A DNA stretch of 64,000 bases from an uncultured Bacteroidota bacterium (GCA_902786595.1 CADADB010000004.1:110059-174058); one strand, 5' to 3'; shown: positions 7,097-16,333, counted from the stretch's first letter. Made by a program: numbers and translations. The notes: generated from the sequence alone by a model not told the origin.

Positions 7097-8722
7097 TCAC
7101 TCTACCACCACATCGTTGATGGGAACGGTGTCGATTTGGATGTGCAAGAAGCGAGGTTCGGATTTCACATCGGAATCGGGCCGATCAATGCTAGTGTAGT
7201 TTTTCGACCGCCATCCTCTTGGATCGGTCACAGCAACTTTGAAATCTTCGCCCGTGGTGAATCCTACCGGCAGACGCAACATGCAACGCACCGGCTCCCC
7301 ATCCTTGATGGCCGGTTTGCAGGCAGGCGCGGCACGGAAGGCCTGATTGATTTCCGCCATGATGGCATCAATCATCTGTTGCACAAGCGCATTCCGTGCT
7401 TCCTTATCTTCGGGAGCATCCTCTCCGAGATCAAGGTGCGCGACAGCCCATCCATCATTGCTATCTTTGCGGCCTTTGAAAGGCACCGTAAACACAACCT
7501 CTCCCTTCTTGCCAGCAACATCACCCCAGCTGACACAAGCCGTATCCAACTCCGTGAAGAGAACTCGTCCATCCTTCTCCACGATAAAACAGACCGTTAA
7601 AAGTCCAGACAGATTGTACTTTTTGGCCAATTCGGGGTACTTCATGCTACCGTAAAGGTTATCGACATACTGTTGGATGCCACCCGGGAACAGCGGCATC
7701 GAATCGGGATCCATGCAAACGGGTTCATCTATAACTTTTTCAACTTCCTCTTCCACAGCTACTTCCTCCGTTTTCGGATGACAGTTCACCAACAAGAGTC
7801 CGGCGATGATGGGGACAAGCGCGAGGAGCCACCACGCGGACAATCTGCGTTTTACCGGCTGGCTCATCATCAAAATACGCTTCTTGGTCAGCAAATGACG
7901 GAAACTGTTGCCCACGGGCACGAACTTGCCCACGCACAACTGCTTGTACAGCAGCTCTAAGTAATCGCGGCGCGAGGTTCCGCACGAGAGCACCGCCTCA
8001 TCGGCCAAATACTCGTGGACGCTGCTCAATTCCCTGGCGTACAAGTAAATGACGGGATTGAACCATTGCAGCACCCGCACCGCTTCCGTGAAGAGCAGAT
8101 CCCACGTGTGACGCTGGCGGATGTGCGTCCGCTCGTGACGCAGCACCTGCTGCAACTCGCTCTCTGTGAACACTTCCGGATTCACGAACACCGAGCGCAG
8201 GAACGAGAACGGAAGGTTGCCGTCGGGCTCGCCCAGCACCCGCACGCACATATCGCCCGTCGAAAGCTCATCCGACAGCACACTGCGCCGATAGTACCTG
8301 AAAGTCTTAAAAAGCTTGACAACCAGCAGAATAAAGGCCACCCCGCAACCGAGGACGTATCCATACCATATTATATCCTTAAAAGAAAATGTTTTGGCAG
8401 TTTCTGTCGTTCCCCTTGTCTCAGTTGTCATATTTGTCATATCTGCCGTTGATTCAACAGCCTCAGTTTTTGTTTCCCCAGCCACATCTACTTGAACAAC
8501 AGCTGGTTCCTGCGTCATCCCAAAATGTTGCGTATAAGGTTGCGCTACAGCGGTCACACGACTCGGCATCTCAAGAGAGACAAACGGCAGCACCAACGAA
8601 AGTGCCAATGTGCCAACAAGATAGAAACGGCGCAAGCGGAACAGGTTGCTCCTGCGCAAGGTGGCGGCATACAGCCCGAAAAAGAGGGCGATGGCGACGG
8701 CGGAAAAGAGAATCGTTTTCAT
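7097..8722 (-). CDS. M56 (BlaR1-type) membrane metallopeptidase with a C-terminal TonB domain
   Basis: 541 residues. Hydrophobic segments near residues 1-20, 32-50, 118-138 and about 290-310 surround a cytoplasmic zinc-peptidase domain containing LRHERTHIRQRH (HExxH) and EYLADEAVL, the family's third-ligand region. After the last membrane segment (WWLLALVPIIAGLLLVN) comes a periplasmic region with a TonB C-terminal-like domain (PLFPGGIQQYVDNLY, KYPELAKKYNLSGLLTVCFIVEKDG). In the BlaR1/MecR1 paradigm such peptidases sense a signal and inactivate the BlaI repressor encoded beside them; here the two genes are 2 bp apart. The ligand is unlikely to be a beta-lactam, since no penicillin-binding domain is present. 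The stop codon directly abuts a TTAGCAGTTAG repeat. Confidence 0.9.
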   Translation of the reverse strand: MKTILFSAVAIALFFGLYAATLRRSNLFRLRRFYLVGTLALSLVLPFVSLEMPSRVTAVAQPYTQHFGMTQEPAVVQVDVAGETKTEAVESTADMTNMTTETRGTTETAKTFSFKDIIWYGYVLGCGVAFILLVVKLFKTFRYYRRSVLSDELSTGDMCVRVLGEPDGNLPFSFLRSVFVNPEVFTESELQQVLRHERTHIRQRHTWDLLFTEAVRVLQWFNPVIYLYARELSSVHEYLADEAVLSCGTSRRDYLELLYKQLCVGKFVPVGNSFRHLLTKKRILMMSQPVKRRLSAWWLLALVPIIAGLLLVNCHPKTEEVAVEEEVEKVIDEPVCMDPDSMPLFPGGIQQYVDNLYGSMKYPELAKKYNLSGLLTVCFIVEKDGRVLFTELDTACVSWGDVAGKKGEVVFTVPFKGRKDSNDGWAVAHLDLGEDAPEDKEARNALVQQMIDAIMAEINQAFRAAPACKPAIKDGEPVRCMLRLPVGFTTGEDFKVAVTDPRGWRSKNYTSIDRPDSDVKSEPRFLHIQIDTVPINDVVVE

Positions 8723-8724
8723 GA

Positions 8725-9111
8725 CTATTCGGTTTTTGTGGGTGAATCATCTTGCGGAACGGCATCGATCATCCTGCGGATGTCGTCCAGCTCTTCCAAC
8801 GTAATATCCTGGTTGTTAGCGAAAAAGGAGACCATTGACTTGAACGAGTTGTCGAAGTAGTTGCGCACAAAATGCTGCATGAACTCTTCCGAGTACTGTT
8901 CCTTGCTCACCAATGGATAGTAGCGGTTCGACTTCCCGAAGGTCTCGTGCGACACGAACCCCTTCTTTTCGAGAATGCGCACCACGGTCAGCATGGTGTT
9001 GTAGGCCGGCTTCGGTTCCGGGAAATTGGCGATGATGTCGGCGGCGAATCCCTGTTTGATCTGCCACAGCACCTGCATCACCTGTTCTTCTGCTTTGGTT
9101 AATTCTTTCAT
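8725..9111 (-). CDS. blaI: BlaI/MecI/CopY family transcriptional repressor
   Basis: 128 residues, the normal length. It has the winged-helix DNA-binding region (LTKAEEQVMQVLWQIKQGF, PAYNTMLTVVRILEKKGFV) and the C-terminal dimerisation helix region (MVSFFANNQDITLEELDDIRRMI). The KSNRYYPLVSKEQY segment follows the wing, where BlaI proteins are cleaved by their M56 partner. It lies 2 bp upstream of the M56 gene in one operon. The operon promoter at 9314-9358 carries the putative operator shared with the TonB-dependent receptor. Confidence 0.93.
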   Translation of the reverse strand: MKELTKAEEQVMQVLWQIKQGFAADIIANFPEPKPAYNTMLTVVRILEKKGFVSHETFGKSNRYYPLVSKEQYSEEFMQHFVRNYFDNSFKSMVSFFANNQDITLEELDDIRRMIDAVPQDDSPTKTE

Positions 9112-9313
9112 ATCGTTATATTTTATTGGTTAATGTTCATCGTCACATTCATCGTTCATTTATCGCATCATCGTATCATCGCATCATCGTCATCCGTCCT
9201 ATGCGCTATCGCTCACCCTATGCTAACATAGGTCGGGCTTTCAGCCCTTTTTGAATTAGATTTATATTCATTCTTAATTCTTAATTTTTCATTCTTAATT
9301 GAAAACGGCGCGG
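9112..9313 (-). other. Long 5' leader of blaI with repeats and hairpins
   Basis: If transcription begins just downstream of the -7 box at 9321-9314, the blaI leader is nearly 200 nt. It contains degenerate CATCGCATCATCG repeats (9150-9192), CCTATG-CTAA-CATAGG (9217-9232), and GGGCT-TTC-AGCCC followed by TTTTT on the plus strand (9235-9252), which looks like a weak terminator for plus-strand transcripts. Reiterated TTCATTCTTAATT-type repeats lie at 9258-9300. No ORF is supported. Confidence 0.45.
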
Positions 9314-9358
9314 CAAAGATATAATTTATTTTTTAATCACACAACGAAAAAATTAGTT
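9314..9358 (-). promoter_or_regulatory. blaI promoter with operator matching the receptor promoter
   Basis: The minus-strand -7 box TATCTTTG (9321-9314), a 20-bp spacer and a TTG -33 element are followed by AACGAAAAAATTAGTT (9343-9358), a near-palindrome placed at the same distance from the -7 box as its counterpart at 5556-5571. The flanking CGGCAAAGATA is also shared. Confidence 0.65.
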
Positions 9359-9421
9359 ATATATTGCATTCGTTGAGAAAAAAATATTTTTCGTAATTTC
9401 GCACCGCAAACCAAATCCGTT

Positions 9422-10645
9422 ATGAGAAAACTTATTATTGTCATATTCTACTGTCTGTCAACACTTTTCGCCACCGCCAATGACGGTGTCTTCTACGCTT
9501 CCGGCAACCAGCTGATACCAATTACCGAGACCGACATCAGCGTGAGGAAGGAGGTGTTGACCCTCAACCGGGTGGGCGACCACATCGAGGTGACTGTCTA
9601 TTACGAGTTCTTCAACCCCGTGGGCGAGAAAGAACTGCTGGTCGGGTTCGAGGCAGAGTCGCCTTACAACAGCAGTCTGGATCCTTTCAAGGTATTCCCG
9701 AGACATCCGCACATCCGCAACTTCAAGGTGGCGATGAACGGAGAACCGCTGACCTTTGAAATCGCCAATGTGCCCCTGAAATACTATGACCATGTCAAAG
9801 ATACCTTCCTGTCGAATCCGTATTTCAATAACGGGCACATAGAAACATGGGACAAACAACGGATTACAGACTCCATATACGCCTGGGGCGCGCCGGACCT
9901 GCCTACAGACTACGTCTATCACTTCAAAGCGAAATTCCGCCCAGGGCTAAACATCATCTACCACACTTACGACTTCGACCTTTCTTTCTCTATCGATGAG
10001 GAATTCTATTTTCCCTACGTGCTGACCGCTGCCAACCGCTGGGCCAACCACCAAATCGATGACTTCCTGTTGTTAGTCAATATGGGCGACCGCGAATCTT
10101 TCAGCATTGATCCGGATTTTTTTCAAAGTCCTGACGAATGGAGATTCCTCGGGAAAGGCAAAACCACGACATACTCTTCTTCATACCCTACGAAAAGGGA
10201 TATCCCTGTTTTCCACGTCCAAGAAGGCAGCCTCGCTTTCCGAAAGGCCAACTTCCACCCGGAAGGCGAATTGTATCTCACCAAAAGCAACACCATCCAT
10301 TACTCTTTCGGTGACCCTGACGACGCTCCTTCTTTTACAGAGACACTGGCAGAACAATATTATTCCTATTCTGATTTGCTGTCGGCCCTTCGACACGAAA
10401 TCACGAATTCGCTGATTATTCCATCCGACACCGACTACGAATACAACTACGACACCCTCGTCACCCCCGAGCAGCGCCGCATCCTCAAGAACCTACCTTT
10501 CGCCTATCGGGGCTACATCTTCAAAGACAAAGCATTACGAGACTATTTCGAATCCACCGACTGGTACCTGCCGAACCCGGAATACGACGGGAAGATGGAT
10601 GCTTTCAGCGCAGAGGAGAGGAAATGGGTGGAGTTTTGGAAATAA
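9422..10645 (+). CDS. Exported protein with a C-terminal YARHG domain
   Basis: 407 residues with a signal peptide (MRKLIIVIFYCLSTLFATAN). The body (residues about 25-310) is beta-rich and resembles DUF4424-type secreted proteins: FYASGNQLIPITETDISVRKEVL, then VYYEFFNPVGEKELLVGFEAE. The C-terminus carries a YARHG domain: LRHEI, AYRGYIFKDKALRDYFES and TDWYLPNPEYDG, ending in FSAEERKWVEFW. YARHG domains are extracellular and of unknown, possibly peptidoglycan- or surface-related function. No catalytic motif is visible. It diverges from the blaI operon. A weak -7 box (TAATTTCG) lies just upstream. Confidence 0.72.
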   Translation: MRKLIIVIFYCLSTLFATANDGVFYASGNQLIPITETDISVRKEVLTLNRVGDHIEVTVYYEFFNPVGEKELLVGFEAESPYNSSLDPFKVFPRHPHIRNFKVAMNGEPLTFEIANVPLKYYDHVKDTFLSNPYFNNGHIETWDKQRITDSIYAWGAPDLPTDYVYHFKAKFRPGLNIIYHTYDFDLSFSIDEEFYFPYVLTAANRWANHQIDDFLLLVNMGDRESFSIDPDFFQSPDEWRFLGKGKTTTYSSSYPTKRDIPVFHVQEGSLAFRKANFHPEGELYLTKSNTIHYSFGDPDDAPSFTETLAEQYYSYSDLLSALRHEITNSLIIPSDTDYEYNYDTLVTPEQRRILKNLPFAYRGYIFKDKALRDYFESTDWYLPNPEYDGKMDAFSAEERKWVEFWK

Positions 10646-10702
10646 CCCCCTAAACCTTTAACCTCCTAACCTCCTAACCTTCTAACCTTTTAACCCAACC
10701 AA
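10646..10702 (+). repeat. Degenerate CCTCCTAACCTT repeat filling the gap
   Basis: Directly after the TAA of the YARHG gene, the sequence is made of five or six imperfect copies of an 8-10 nt unit (CCTAAACCTTTAA, CCTCCTAA, CCTTCTAA, CCTTTTAA). It runs up to the next start codon with no other content. Confidence 0.6.
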
Positions 10703-11887
10703 ATGGAATCTATCAAGAAAATCTTCAAAATCGGCTACGGACCCTCCAGCAGCCACACTATGGGACCGCACCGCGCGGCCGAGATCTTCAAAGAGAGAAC
10801 CCCCGACGCCAACGGCTACCGCGTGACCCTTTACGGCAGTCTGGCGGCCACCGGCAAGGGCCACTTCACCGACAAGACCATCATCGACGCCCTTTCGCCA
10901 AAACCCACCGAAATCCTCTGGAAACCCGAAATCCAGCACGAGTTCCACACCAACGCTATGCTCTTCGAATCGCTCAAGGGTGAGGAAGTGACCGACCAGT
11001 GGAAAATTTACAGCATCGGCGGCGGCGAGATTGCGGATGAGCACTCCGTGATGGACCACGAAGAGCGCTACGAGGAGAACAGTATGTCGGAAATCGTGAA
11101 ACTGGTAGAGAAGTACGGTATGAACTTCTGGGAATATGTGGAAAAGCACGAGGACGCCGACCTTTGGGACTTTTTGGAGGAGCGTTGGAAGGTGATGCAG
11201 TCAACCATCGAGAAAGGGTTGCAGAACGACGGGGTGCTACCCGGCGGACTGTACGTCAAACGGAAGGCCACGCAATATTACGTGAAGGCGCGCAGCTACA
11301 AGGCCTCGCTGCAAGGTCGCTGTCTCGTGTCGGCCTACGCCTTGGCCACGGCGGAGGAGAACGCCTCGGGCGGCAAGATCGTCACCGCGCCCACCTGCGG
11401 ATCGTCGGGCGTGCTGCCGGCGGTGCTCTACCACCTCAAGCACAACCACGACTACAGCGACAAGTTCATCCTGAAGGCGATGGCCACAGCCGGACTCTTC
11501 GGAAACATCATCCGCACCAACGCCTCCCTATCCGGAGCAGAAGTGGGCTGCCAAGGCGAGATCGGCTCCGCGTGCGCTATGGCCGCAGCCGCCGCCAACC
11601 AGCTCTTCGGAGGTTCGCCACAACAGATTGAATACGCCGCCGAGATGGGACTGGAACACCACCTCGGACTTACCTGCGACCCCATCTGCGGTCTCGTGCA
11701 GATTCCCTGCATCGAGCGCAACGCCTTCGCCGCCCTCCGCGCCCTCGACGCCAACCTCTTCGCCATGATGTCCGACGGCAAGCACCTCATCAGCTTCGAC
11801 AAGGTGGTGAAAACGATGAACCTGACGGGCAAAGACCTGCCGAGTTTGTATAAGGAAACGGCGATGGGGGGACTGGCGATCGATTGA
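10703..11887 (+). CDS. sdaA: L-serine ammonia-lyase (L-serine deaminase), single-chain
   Basis: 394 residues. The N-terminal regulatory/beta domain contains the substrate motif GYGPSSSHTMGPHRAA, and the C-terminal alpha domain contains TAPTCGSSGVLPA and CDPICGLVQIPCIERN, the cysteines that hold the catalytic [4Fe-4S] cluster. Members convert L-serine to pyruvate and ammonia in the cytoplasm. The protein is shorter than the E. coli enzyme (about 454 residues) because of gaps in the N-terminal half, but both domains are complete to the conserved GGLA end. A strong terminator hairpin follows. Confidence 0.95.
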   Translation: MESIKKIFKIGYGPSSSHTMGPHRAAEIFKERTPDANGYRVTLYGSLAATGKGHFTDKTIIDALSPKPTEILWKPEIQHEFHTNAMLFESLKGEEVTDQWKIYSIGGGEIADEHSVMDHEERYEENSMSEIVKLVEKYGMNFWEYVEKHEDADLWDFLEERWKVMQSTIEKGLQNDGVLPGGLYVKRKATQYYVKARSYKASLQGRCLVSAYALATAEENASGGKIVTAPTCGSSGVLPAVLYHLKHNHDYSDKFILKAMATAGLFGNIIRTNASLSGAEVGCQGEIGSACAMAAAAANQLFGGSPQQIEYAAEMGLEHHLGLTCDPICGLVQIPCIERNAFAALRALDANLFAMMSDGKHLISFDKVVKTMNLTGKDLPSLYKETAMGGLAID

Positions 11888-11946
11888 TGACATGAGAGAT
11901 AAGAGGTTAAGATAATAAGAGGATAAGAAGAGGAACAAGGAGATAA

Positions 11947-11990
11947 AAAAGACGTGAGATTTAAGATGATAAACCTCACGTCTTTTCTTT
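11947..11990. terminator. Bidirectional intrinsic terminator between sdaA and gltX
   Basis: A perfect 12-bp stem, AAAAGACGTGAG/CTCACGTCTTTT, flanks a 16-nt loop and is followed by CTTTTATT on the plus strand; on the minus strand the A-run gives a T-run. It serves both convergent genes. It is embedded in degenerate GAGATAAGAGG and CTTAAGTCTTAAG repeats. Confidence 0.8.
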
Positions 11991-12023
11991 TATTCGCAAC
12001 GTCTTAAGTCTTAAGTCTCAAGT

Positions 12024-13559
12024 TTAACGTCCTTCCTCCGCGGCAATCGCCGCTTCGGTGCGCTTGCGGGTCTCTTCCACGCCGAGAACGCTGATCATGG
12101 TGAAGAGTTCGGGGCCTCGGGCGGCTCCTACGAGACCGATTCTCAGACTGTTAAGCACAGCTCCCATGTTCCATTCGTTGGCTTTGATGTGCTCCATCAC
12201 GCGGTCGTGGGCGGCCTGCATGTCGAAGACCTCATCCTGTTCTAACAGCTGGAGTATGACACGCAATTTCTCGCCAGTGCCTTCTTTCCAGCGCTTCTTC
12301 AGATCCTGTGCGCTGTACTCCGTCGGAGCCACGAAGAAGTAACCGGCCTGCTCCCAGAAATCAGGTATGAAGTTGAGACGATCCTTGATCAAATCAATGA
12401 CCTGCAGGAGATAATCTTCCGTATAGGCAATGCCTTTCTCGTCCAAAATCTTGGCAAAATAAGGTGCCAGTTCCTGCGCGGATTTCATCTGGATATATTC
12501 GTGGTTGAACCATTTGGCCTTGTCGAGGGAGAACTTCGCGCCGGATTTGCTGATTTTCTCCAACGAGAAAAGCTCCACCATCTCGTCAAGGGTGAAGATT
12601 TCCTGCTCGGTACCAGGATTCCATCCCAACAATGCCAACATATTCACCACCGCTTCAGGCAGATAACCGCTTTCGCGATATCCCGAGGAGACGTCGCCGC
12701 TCTTGGGATCGTGCCACTCCAGCGGGAATACCGGAAATCCGAGACGGTCGCCGTCGCGTTTGCTGAGCTTGCCGTTGCCATCGGGCTTAAGCAGCAGCGG
12801 CAGATGCGCGAATTGCGGGGCCTCCCAGCCGAACGCTTTGTACAACATCACGTGCAGGGGCGCCGACGGCAACCACTCCTCACCACGGATCACGTGCGTG
12901 ATCTGCATCGTGTGATCATCTACAATATTGGCCAAATGGTAGGTCGGCATTCCATCGGACTTATACAGAACCTTGTCATCCAAGAGGTTGGAATTAATCA
13001 CCACCTCGCCGCGAATCAAGTCGTGGACATGGATGTCGGTGTTTTCGGGATATTTGAAACGAACCACGTAAGGTGCACCCGACTCTATTCGTGCTTTCGT
13101 CTCTTCTGCACTCAGTGTCAGCGAGTTGACCATCGACATACGAGTGGAAGCATCATATTGGAAGGTCTTCTTCTGACTTTCCGCCTCCTTGCGTTTGGCA
13201 TCCAGGGCTTCAGGCGTGTCGAAAGCATAATATGCCCAACCATCACGCACAAGTTGCTCAGCGTATGGCTTGTACATCGGCTTACGCTCCGACTGTTTAT
13301 ACGGACCGAACTCGCCGCCGATGCCGACGCCCTCGTCGAACTTGAGTCCGAGCCACTGGAAGGCCTCGATGATGTACTCCTCTGCGCCCGGCACGAAGCG
13401 GGTCTGGTCAGTATCCTCGATACGCAGCAGGAAAGTGCCGCCGTGTTTCTTGGCAAACAGGTAGTTATACAATGCGGTACGCACGCCGCCGATGTGAAGA
13501 GGTCCAGTCGGACTCGGCGCAAATCTTACTCTCGGTTTCATATTTTCCATAAATGTCAT
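12024..13559 (-). CDS. gltX: Glutamate--tRNA ligase
   Basis: A class I aminoacyl-tRNA synthetase charging tRNA-Glu. The HIGH-type motif is in [20 protein letters not shown] near the start, and the KMSKS-type motif is GKLSKRDG near residue 255; [17 protein letters not shown] and the C-terminal anticodon-binding helices follow. The open frame begins at 13625, but the -7 box TATTTTTG lies at 13581-13574, so the first 22 codons are upstream of the transcript. The ATG at 13559 (or 13550/13541, giving [11 protein letters not shown]) is the true start, matching the family's usual N-terminus. Length about 505-511 residues is normal. Confidence 0.95.
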   Translation of the reverse strand: MTFMENMKPRVRFAPSPTGPLHIGGVRTALYNYLFAKKHGGTFLLRIEDTDQTRFVPGAEEYIIEAFQWLGLKFDEGVGIGGEFGPYKQSERKPMYKPYAEQLVRDGWAYYAFDTPEALDAKRKEAESQKKTFQYDASTRMSMVNSLTLSAEETKARIESGAPYVVRFKYPENTDIHVHDLIRGEVVINSNLLDDKVLYKSDGMPTYHLANIVDDHTMQITHVIRGEEWLPSAPLHVMLYKAFGWEAPQFAHLPLLLKPDGNGKLSKRDGDRLGFPVFPLEWHDPKSGDVSSGYRESGYLPEAVVNMLALLGWNPGTEQEIFTLDEMVELFSLEKISKSGAKFSLDKAKWFNHEYIQMKSAQELAPYFAKILDEKGIAYTEDYLLQVIDLIKDRLNFIPDFWEQAGYFFVAPTEYSAQDLKKRWKEGTGEKLRVILQLLEQDEVFDMQAAHDRVMEHIKANEWNMGAVLNSLRIGLVGAARGPELFTMISVLGVEETRKRTEAAIAAEEGR

Positions 13560-13573
13560 ATTCAAAAAGGATG

Positions 13574-13581
13574 CAAAAATA
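13574..13581 (-). promoter_or_regulatory. gltX promoter (-7 box)
   Basis: TATTTTTG followed by C on the minus strand, about 15 nt upstream of the ATG at 13559. It decides the start codon. Confidence 0.65.
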
Positions 13582-13660
13582 CAAAATTTATGGGGACGAA
13601 TCACAGAATTTGCGATTGTCCCCATAATCTCAGATCAATCTATTAAAAATAGAGATGTTG

Positions 13661-14428
13661 TTACTTCGACACATTAAACAAGCAGGTGAAACGCAGACCC
13701 ACATTTATGGGTATGGTCATATCATGAAGTGCCTCGTTGCTGATCGCGTATGGGACGTAATGGGAGTAAGATCCGACACTTTTTTTCGGTACTTCTTTAA
13801 AGATCCCATAATCCACGTATGCGCCAAGATAGAATCGGGCTTTAGGCTGGACAAGTTCATCAAAAGAGGTAAATGTCCCAAAAGAACCGCCCAACTCAAA
13901 ACGGGTATAAAGTTGGAAATCGCGATTATAACGATACTGATGAATGTCCTCATAATCCCAAACCTCAGAGTTATCGTTCAACGCGGGTCCTATGACAGCG
14001 CCGTTTCCAAAGACACTTAAAGAAGGCGCCACGCCTGCCTTGAAATAGAATTTGCCAAACTCCCCGCCTAACATCACCGGGAAGTTGAAGCTCATATTGT
14101 GCAAAACCTCCATCATCCCTTTTTCTATTGTATTATAATGCAAAAAACCAATCGTTGTGATATCCTCCGTGGACATATTTGCCATAATGGTATTATCATA
14201 CTCAACCCCAACACTGAAAGTGAGATGATTGTGATGGAGCTGGTAGCCCAGACCGATATTATCACTTAAGCCCCCGAGACACGCGACGGGCAAATACGGT
14301 TTCAAACGAACGGTGTTCGAATAAGCGGAGCCACGACTTAGGGAAATAAAATGCCGTGTGGGATGTTGTGCATTGATACTTCCTATAGATATCATGCAAC
14401 AAATCAACAAAATAATGCTTTTTTTCAT
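13661..14428 (-). CDS. Outer-membrane beta-barrel-like exported protein, function unknown
   Basis: 255 residues with a signal peptide (MKKSIILLICCMISIGSINAQ). The rest alternates hydrophobic and polar residues as in small outer-membrane barrels (HHNHLTFSVGVEYDN, FYFKAGVAPSLSVFG, RFYLGAYVDYGIF) and ends IPINVGLRFTCLFNV, with aromatic residues in the last strand as expected for barrel insertion. No specific family is recognised. It stands as a single gene between gltX and the ygiQ-like gene, all on the minus strand. Confidence 0.7.
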   Translation of the reverse strand: MKKSIILLICCMISIGSINAQHPTRHFISLSRGSAYSNTVRLKPYLPVACLGGLSDNIGLGYQLHHNHLTFSVGVEYDNTIMANMSTEDITTIGFLHYNTIEKGMMEVLHNMSFNFPVMLGGEFGKFYFKAGVAPSLSVFGNGAVIGPALNDNSEVWDYEDIHQYRYNRDFQLYTRFELGGSFGTFTSFDELVQPKARFYLGAYVDYGIFKEVPKKSVGSYSHYVPYAISNEALHDMTIPINVGLRFTCLFNVSK

Positions 14429-14469
14429 GATAATAATTTTTACATTTATACTTAATATAACGATACTAT

Positions 14470-16266
14470 TTATCTCTTATTGCGCAAAGCAGCTCTTATT
14501 TCTCGAATTTTTTTCTTGTTTTCAGGCAAATCGGCGAAAAAGAACAAATGCTGGTCCTGGCGCTCTTGTTTGCTCTTCGCCACATGCACTTTCTTGCCCG
14601 TATAGGGGTCATAACCAAGATAATACATCGCCGTGGCATACGTCATGGGGGTAGGTGTGAAGTCCTGCACCTGATCGGTCATCAAATGATATTTATGAGT
14701 GATGTCGCACAATTTGCTCATCTTTTCGATGGTACATCCGGGATGCGAGGCAATAAAATAGGGAATAAGCTGCTGATTTTTCCCGCATTTCCGATTTTCC
14801 TCGTTGAAATCTTTGAGAAAGTCGAGAAAATGGTCAAAGGAGGGCTTGCGCATAAGGGAAAGAACCTCCGCGTCCGTGTGTTCGGGCGCAACCTTCAGAC
14901 GTCCCGAAACATGGTGTCGAACCACTTGTCGGAGATACTCCCCGAGCCCGAGTTGCATACGCTCTTTTTCGTTGTCTGTCAACAACATATCGTAACGGAT
15001 GCCGCTGCCGATGGTAATGTGCTTCACCCCGTTGGTGTTCATCACTTTCTGATAGAGAGCCGTGACGGCATGGTGGTCGGCGACCAGATTCGGGCACTTT
15101 TTCGGCACAAGGCAGGAGGCACGCGCGCACTTCTCGCACTGCGACAAATCTTTGCCATGCATTTTGTACATATTGGCGGACGGGCCACCCAAATCACTGA
15201 TATGTCCCTTGAAATAAGGGCGTTGCACCAAATCCTCCACTTCGTGCATAACGGATTCCTCAGAGCGGGAGGCAATGGCCTTGCCCTGGTGCGCGGCAAT
15301 GGCACAGAAGCTGCATCCGCCGAAACACCCCCGATGGATAGTGATGGAGTTCTTGATCATCTCGAAGGCAGGGATGTCGCCACGTTTCAGATACTTGGGA
15401 TGCGGCGCATTCTTCATCCGGTCGAAGAGCGCGAAACTGTCCATTTCCTCTTCCGTGGCCACGGGAAACGGCGGCCGCACCACCACAAACTTATCCGTAT
15501 AGGGCTGGATCAATGTGCGTTGCACCCGCTTGTTCGACTCCTTCTCCATCGCTACAAAGTTTTCCCCATACTTACGCTTATCTTTCAGCTCTTCAGCATA
15601 ATCATGAAGCAGAATCGGATTTTCGGACTTATAGCGGTCAACACTATTATCTATATAGGCAATTTGGGAGCATTCGGAAAGATGATCGCGCCAGTCGGGG
15701 CGTTGCATGAGATGCGCCAGCTGTACAATAGGCCGTTCGCCCATGCCATAGACCAGCACATCTGCCTGACTGTCAAGGAGAATGGAAGGTTTGAGGGTGT
15801 CGCTCCAATAGTCGTAATGGGAGAGCCGTCGCATGGAGGCCTCCACACCTCCGAGCACAATGGGGGTGTCGGGGAAAAGCTGTCGCAAGATGCGGGAATA
15901 GACGGTGGTGGCATAATCGGGGCGGAAACCGGCCTTGCCTCCAGCGGTGTAGGCATCATCGCTGCGCAGCCGTTTGTTGGCGGTGTAGTGGTTGACCATG
16001 GAGTCCATGTTGCCAGAAGTAACCCCGAAGAAAAGACGCGGAGTCCCCAGCTTCTTAAAGTCGCGGAGGTCGTCCTGCCAGTTGGGCTGCGGCAAAATAG
16101 CCACGCGCAGTCCTTCGCGCTCGAGCACACGCCCGATGACCGCCGCACCAAAAGACGGATGGTCCACGTAAGCGTCACCGTTCACGATGATGACATCCAC
16201 GTAATCCCAACCCAAATAGTCGAGTTCCTTCTTGGTAATCGGTAGAAAATGCGACGCACCGGACAT
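14470..16266 (-). CDS. ygiQ: YgiQ family radical SAM protein
   Basis: About 598 residues. It begins MSGASHFLPITKKELDYLG, with the N-terminal YgiQ domain (VDVIIVNGDAYVDHPSFG), and contains the radical SAM cluster motif GCFGGCSFCAIAAHQG (CxxxCxxC). A C-terminal CEKCARASC-type cluster region, CPNLVADH and the conserved PTPMTYATAMYYLGYDPYTGK follow. The substrate of YgiQ is unknown. A longer frame starts at 16299, but that ATG overlaps the -7 box (16296-16289), so the ATG at 16266 is used. It stands alone on the minus strand. Confidence 0.93.
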   Translation of the reverse strand: MSGASHFLPITKKELDYLGWDYVDVIIVNGDAYVDHPSFGAAVIGRVLEREGLRVAILPQPNWQDDLRDFKKLGTPRLFFGVTSGNMDSMVNHYTANKRLRSDDAYTAGGKAGFRPDYATTVYSRILRQLFPDTPIVLGGVEASMRRLSHYDYWSDTLKPSILLDSQADVLVYGMGERPIVQLAHLMQRPDWRDHLSECSQIAYIDNSVDRYKSENPILLHDYAEELKDKRKYGENFVAMEKESNKRVQRTLIQPYTDKFVVVRPPFPVATEEEMDSFALFDRMKNAPHPKYLKRGDIPAFEMIKNSITIHRGCFGGCSFCAIAAHQGKAIASRSEESVMHEVEDLVQRPYFKGHISDLGGPSANMYKMHGKDLSQCEKCARASCLVPKKCPNLVADHHAVTALYQKVMNTNGVKHITIGSGIRYDMLLTDNEKERMQLGLGEYLRQVVRHHVSGRLKVAPEHTDAEVLSLMRKPSFDHFLDFLKDFNEENRKCGKNQQLIPYFIASHPGCTIEKMSKLCDITHKYHLMTDQVQDFTPTPMTYATAMYYLGYDPYTGKKVHVAKSKQERQDQHLFFFADLPENKKKIREIRAALRNKR

Positions 16267-16288
16267 AGTCACTTGTCTTTTCAGACGG

Positions 16289-16296
16289 CAAAAATA
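16289..16296 (-). promoter_or_regulatory. Promoter of the ygiQ-like gene (-7 box)
   Basis: TATTTTTG followed by C on the minus strand, about 23 nt upstream of the ATG at 16266. It excludes the upstream ATG at 16299. Confidence 0.6.
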
Positions 16297-16306
16297 CATT
16301 TTTAAT

Positions 16307-16333
16307 GGTTATGGGTTATGGGTTATGGGTTAT
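16307..16333. repeat. Tandem GGTTATG repeat
   Basis: Four consecutive copies of the heptamer GGTTATG end in TATTG, upstream of the ygiQ promoter. It is one of several short intergenic tandem repeats in this window. Confidence 0.7.

Noticed and set aside
12501-13646. Plus-strand open frame of 381 codons
   Set aside because: Antisense shadow of gltX, with no domain or promoter.
14548-16245. Plus-strand open frame of 565 codons
   Set aside because: Mirror of the YgiQ radical SAM gene; composition is that of an antisense frame and it crosses the CxxxCxxC codons.
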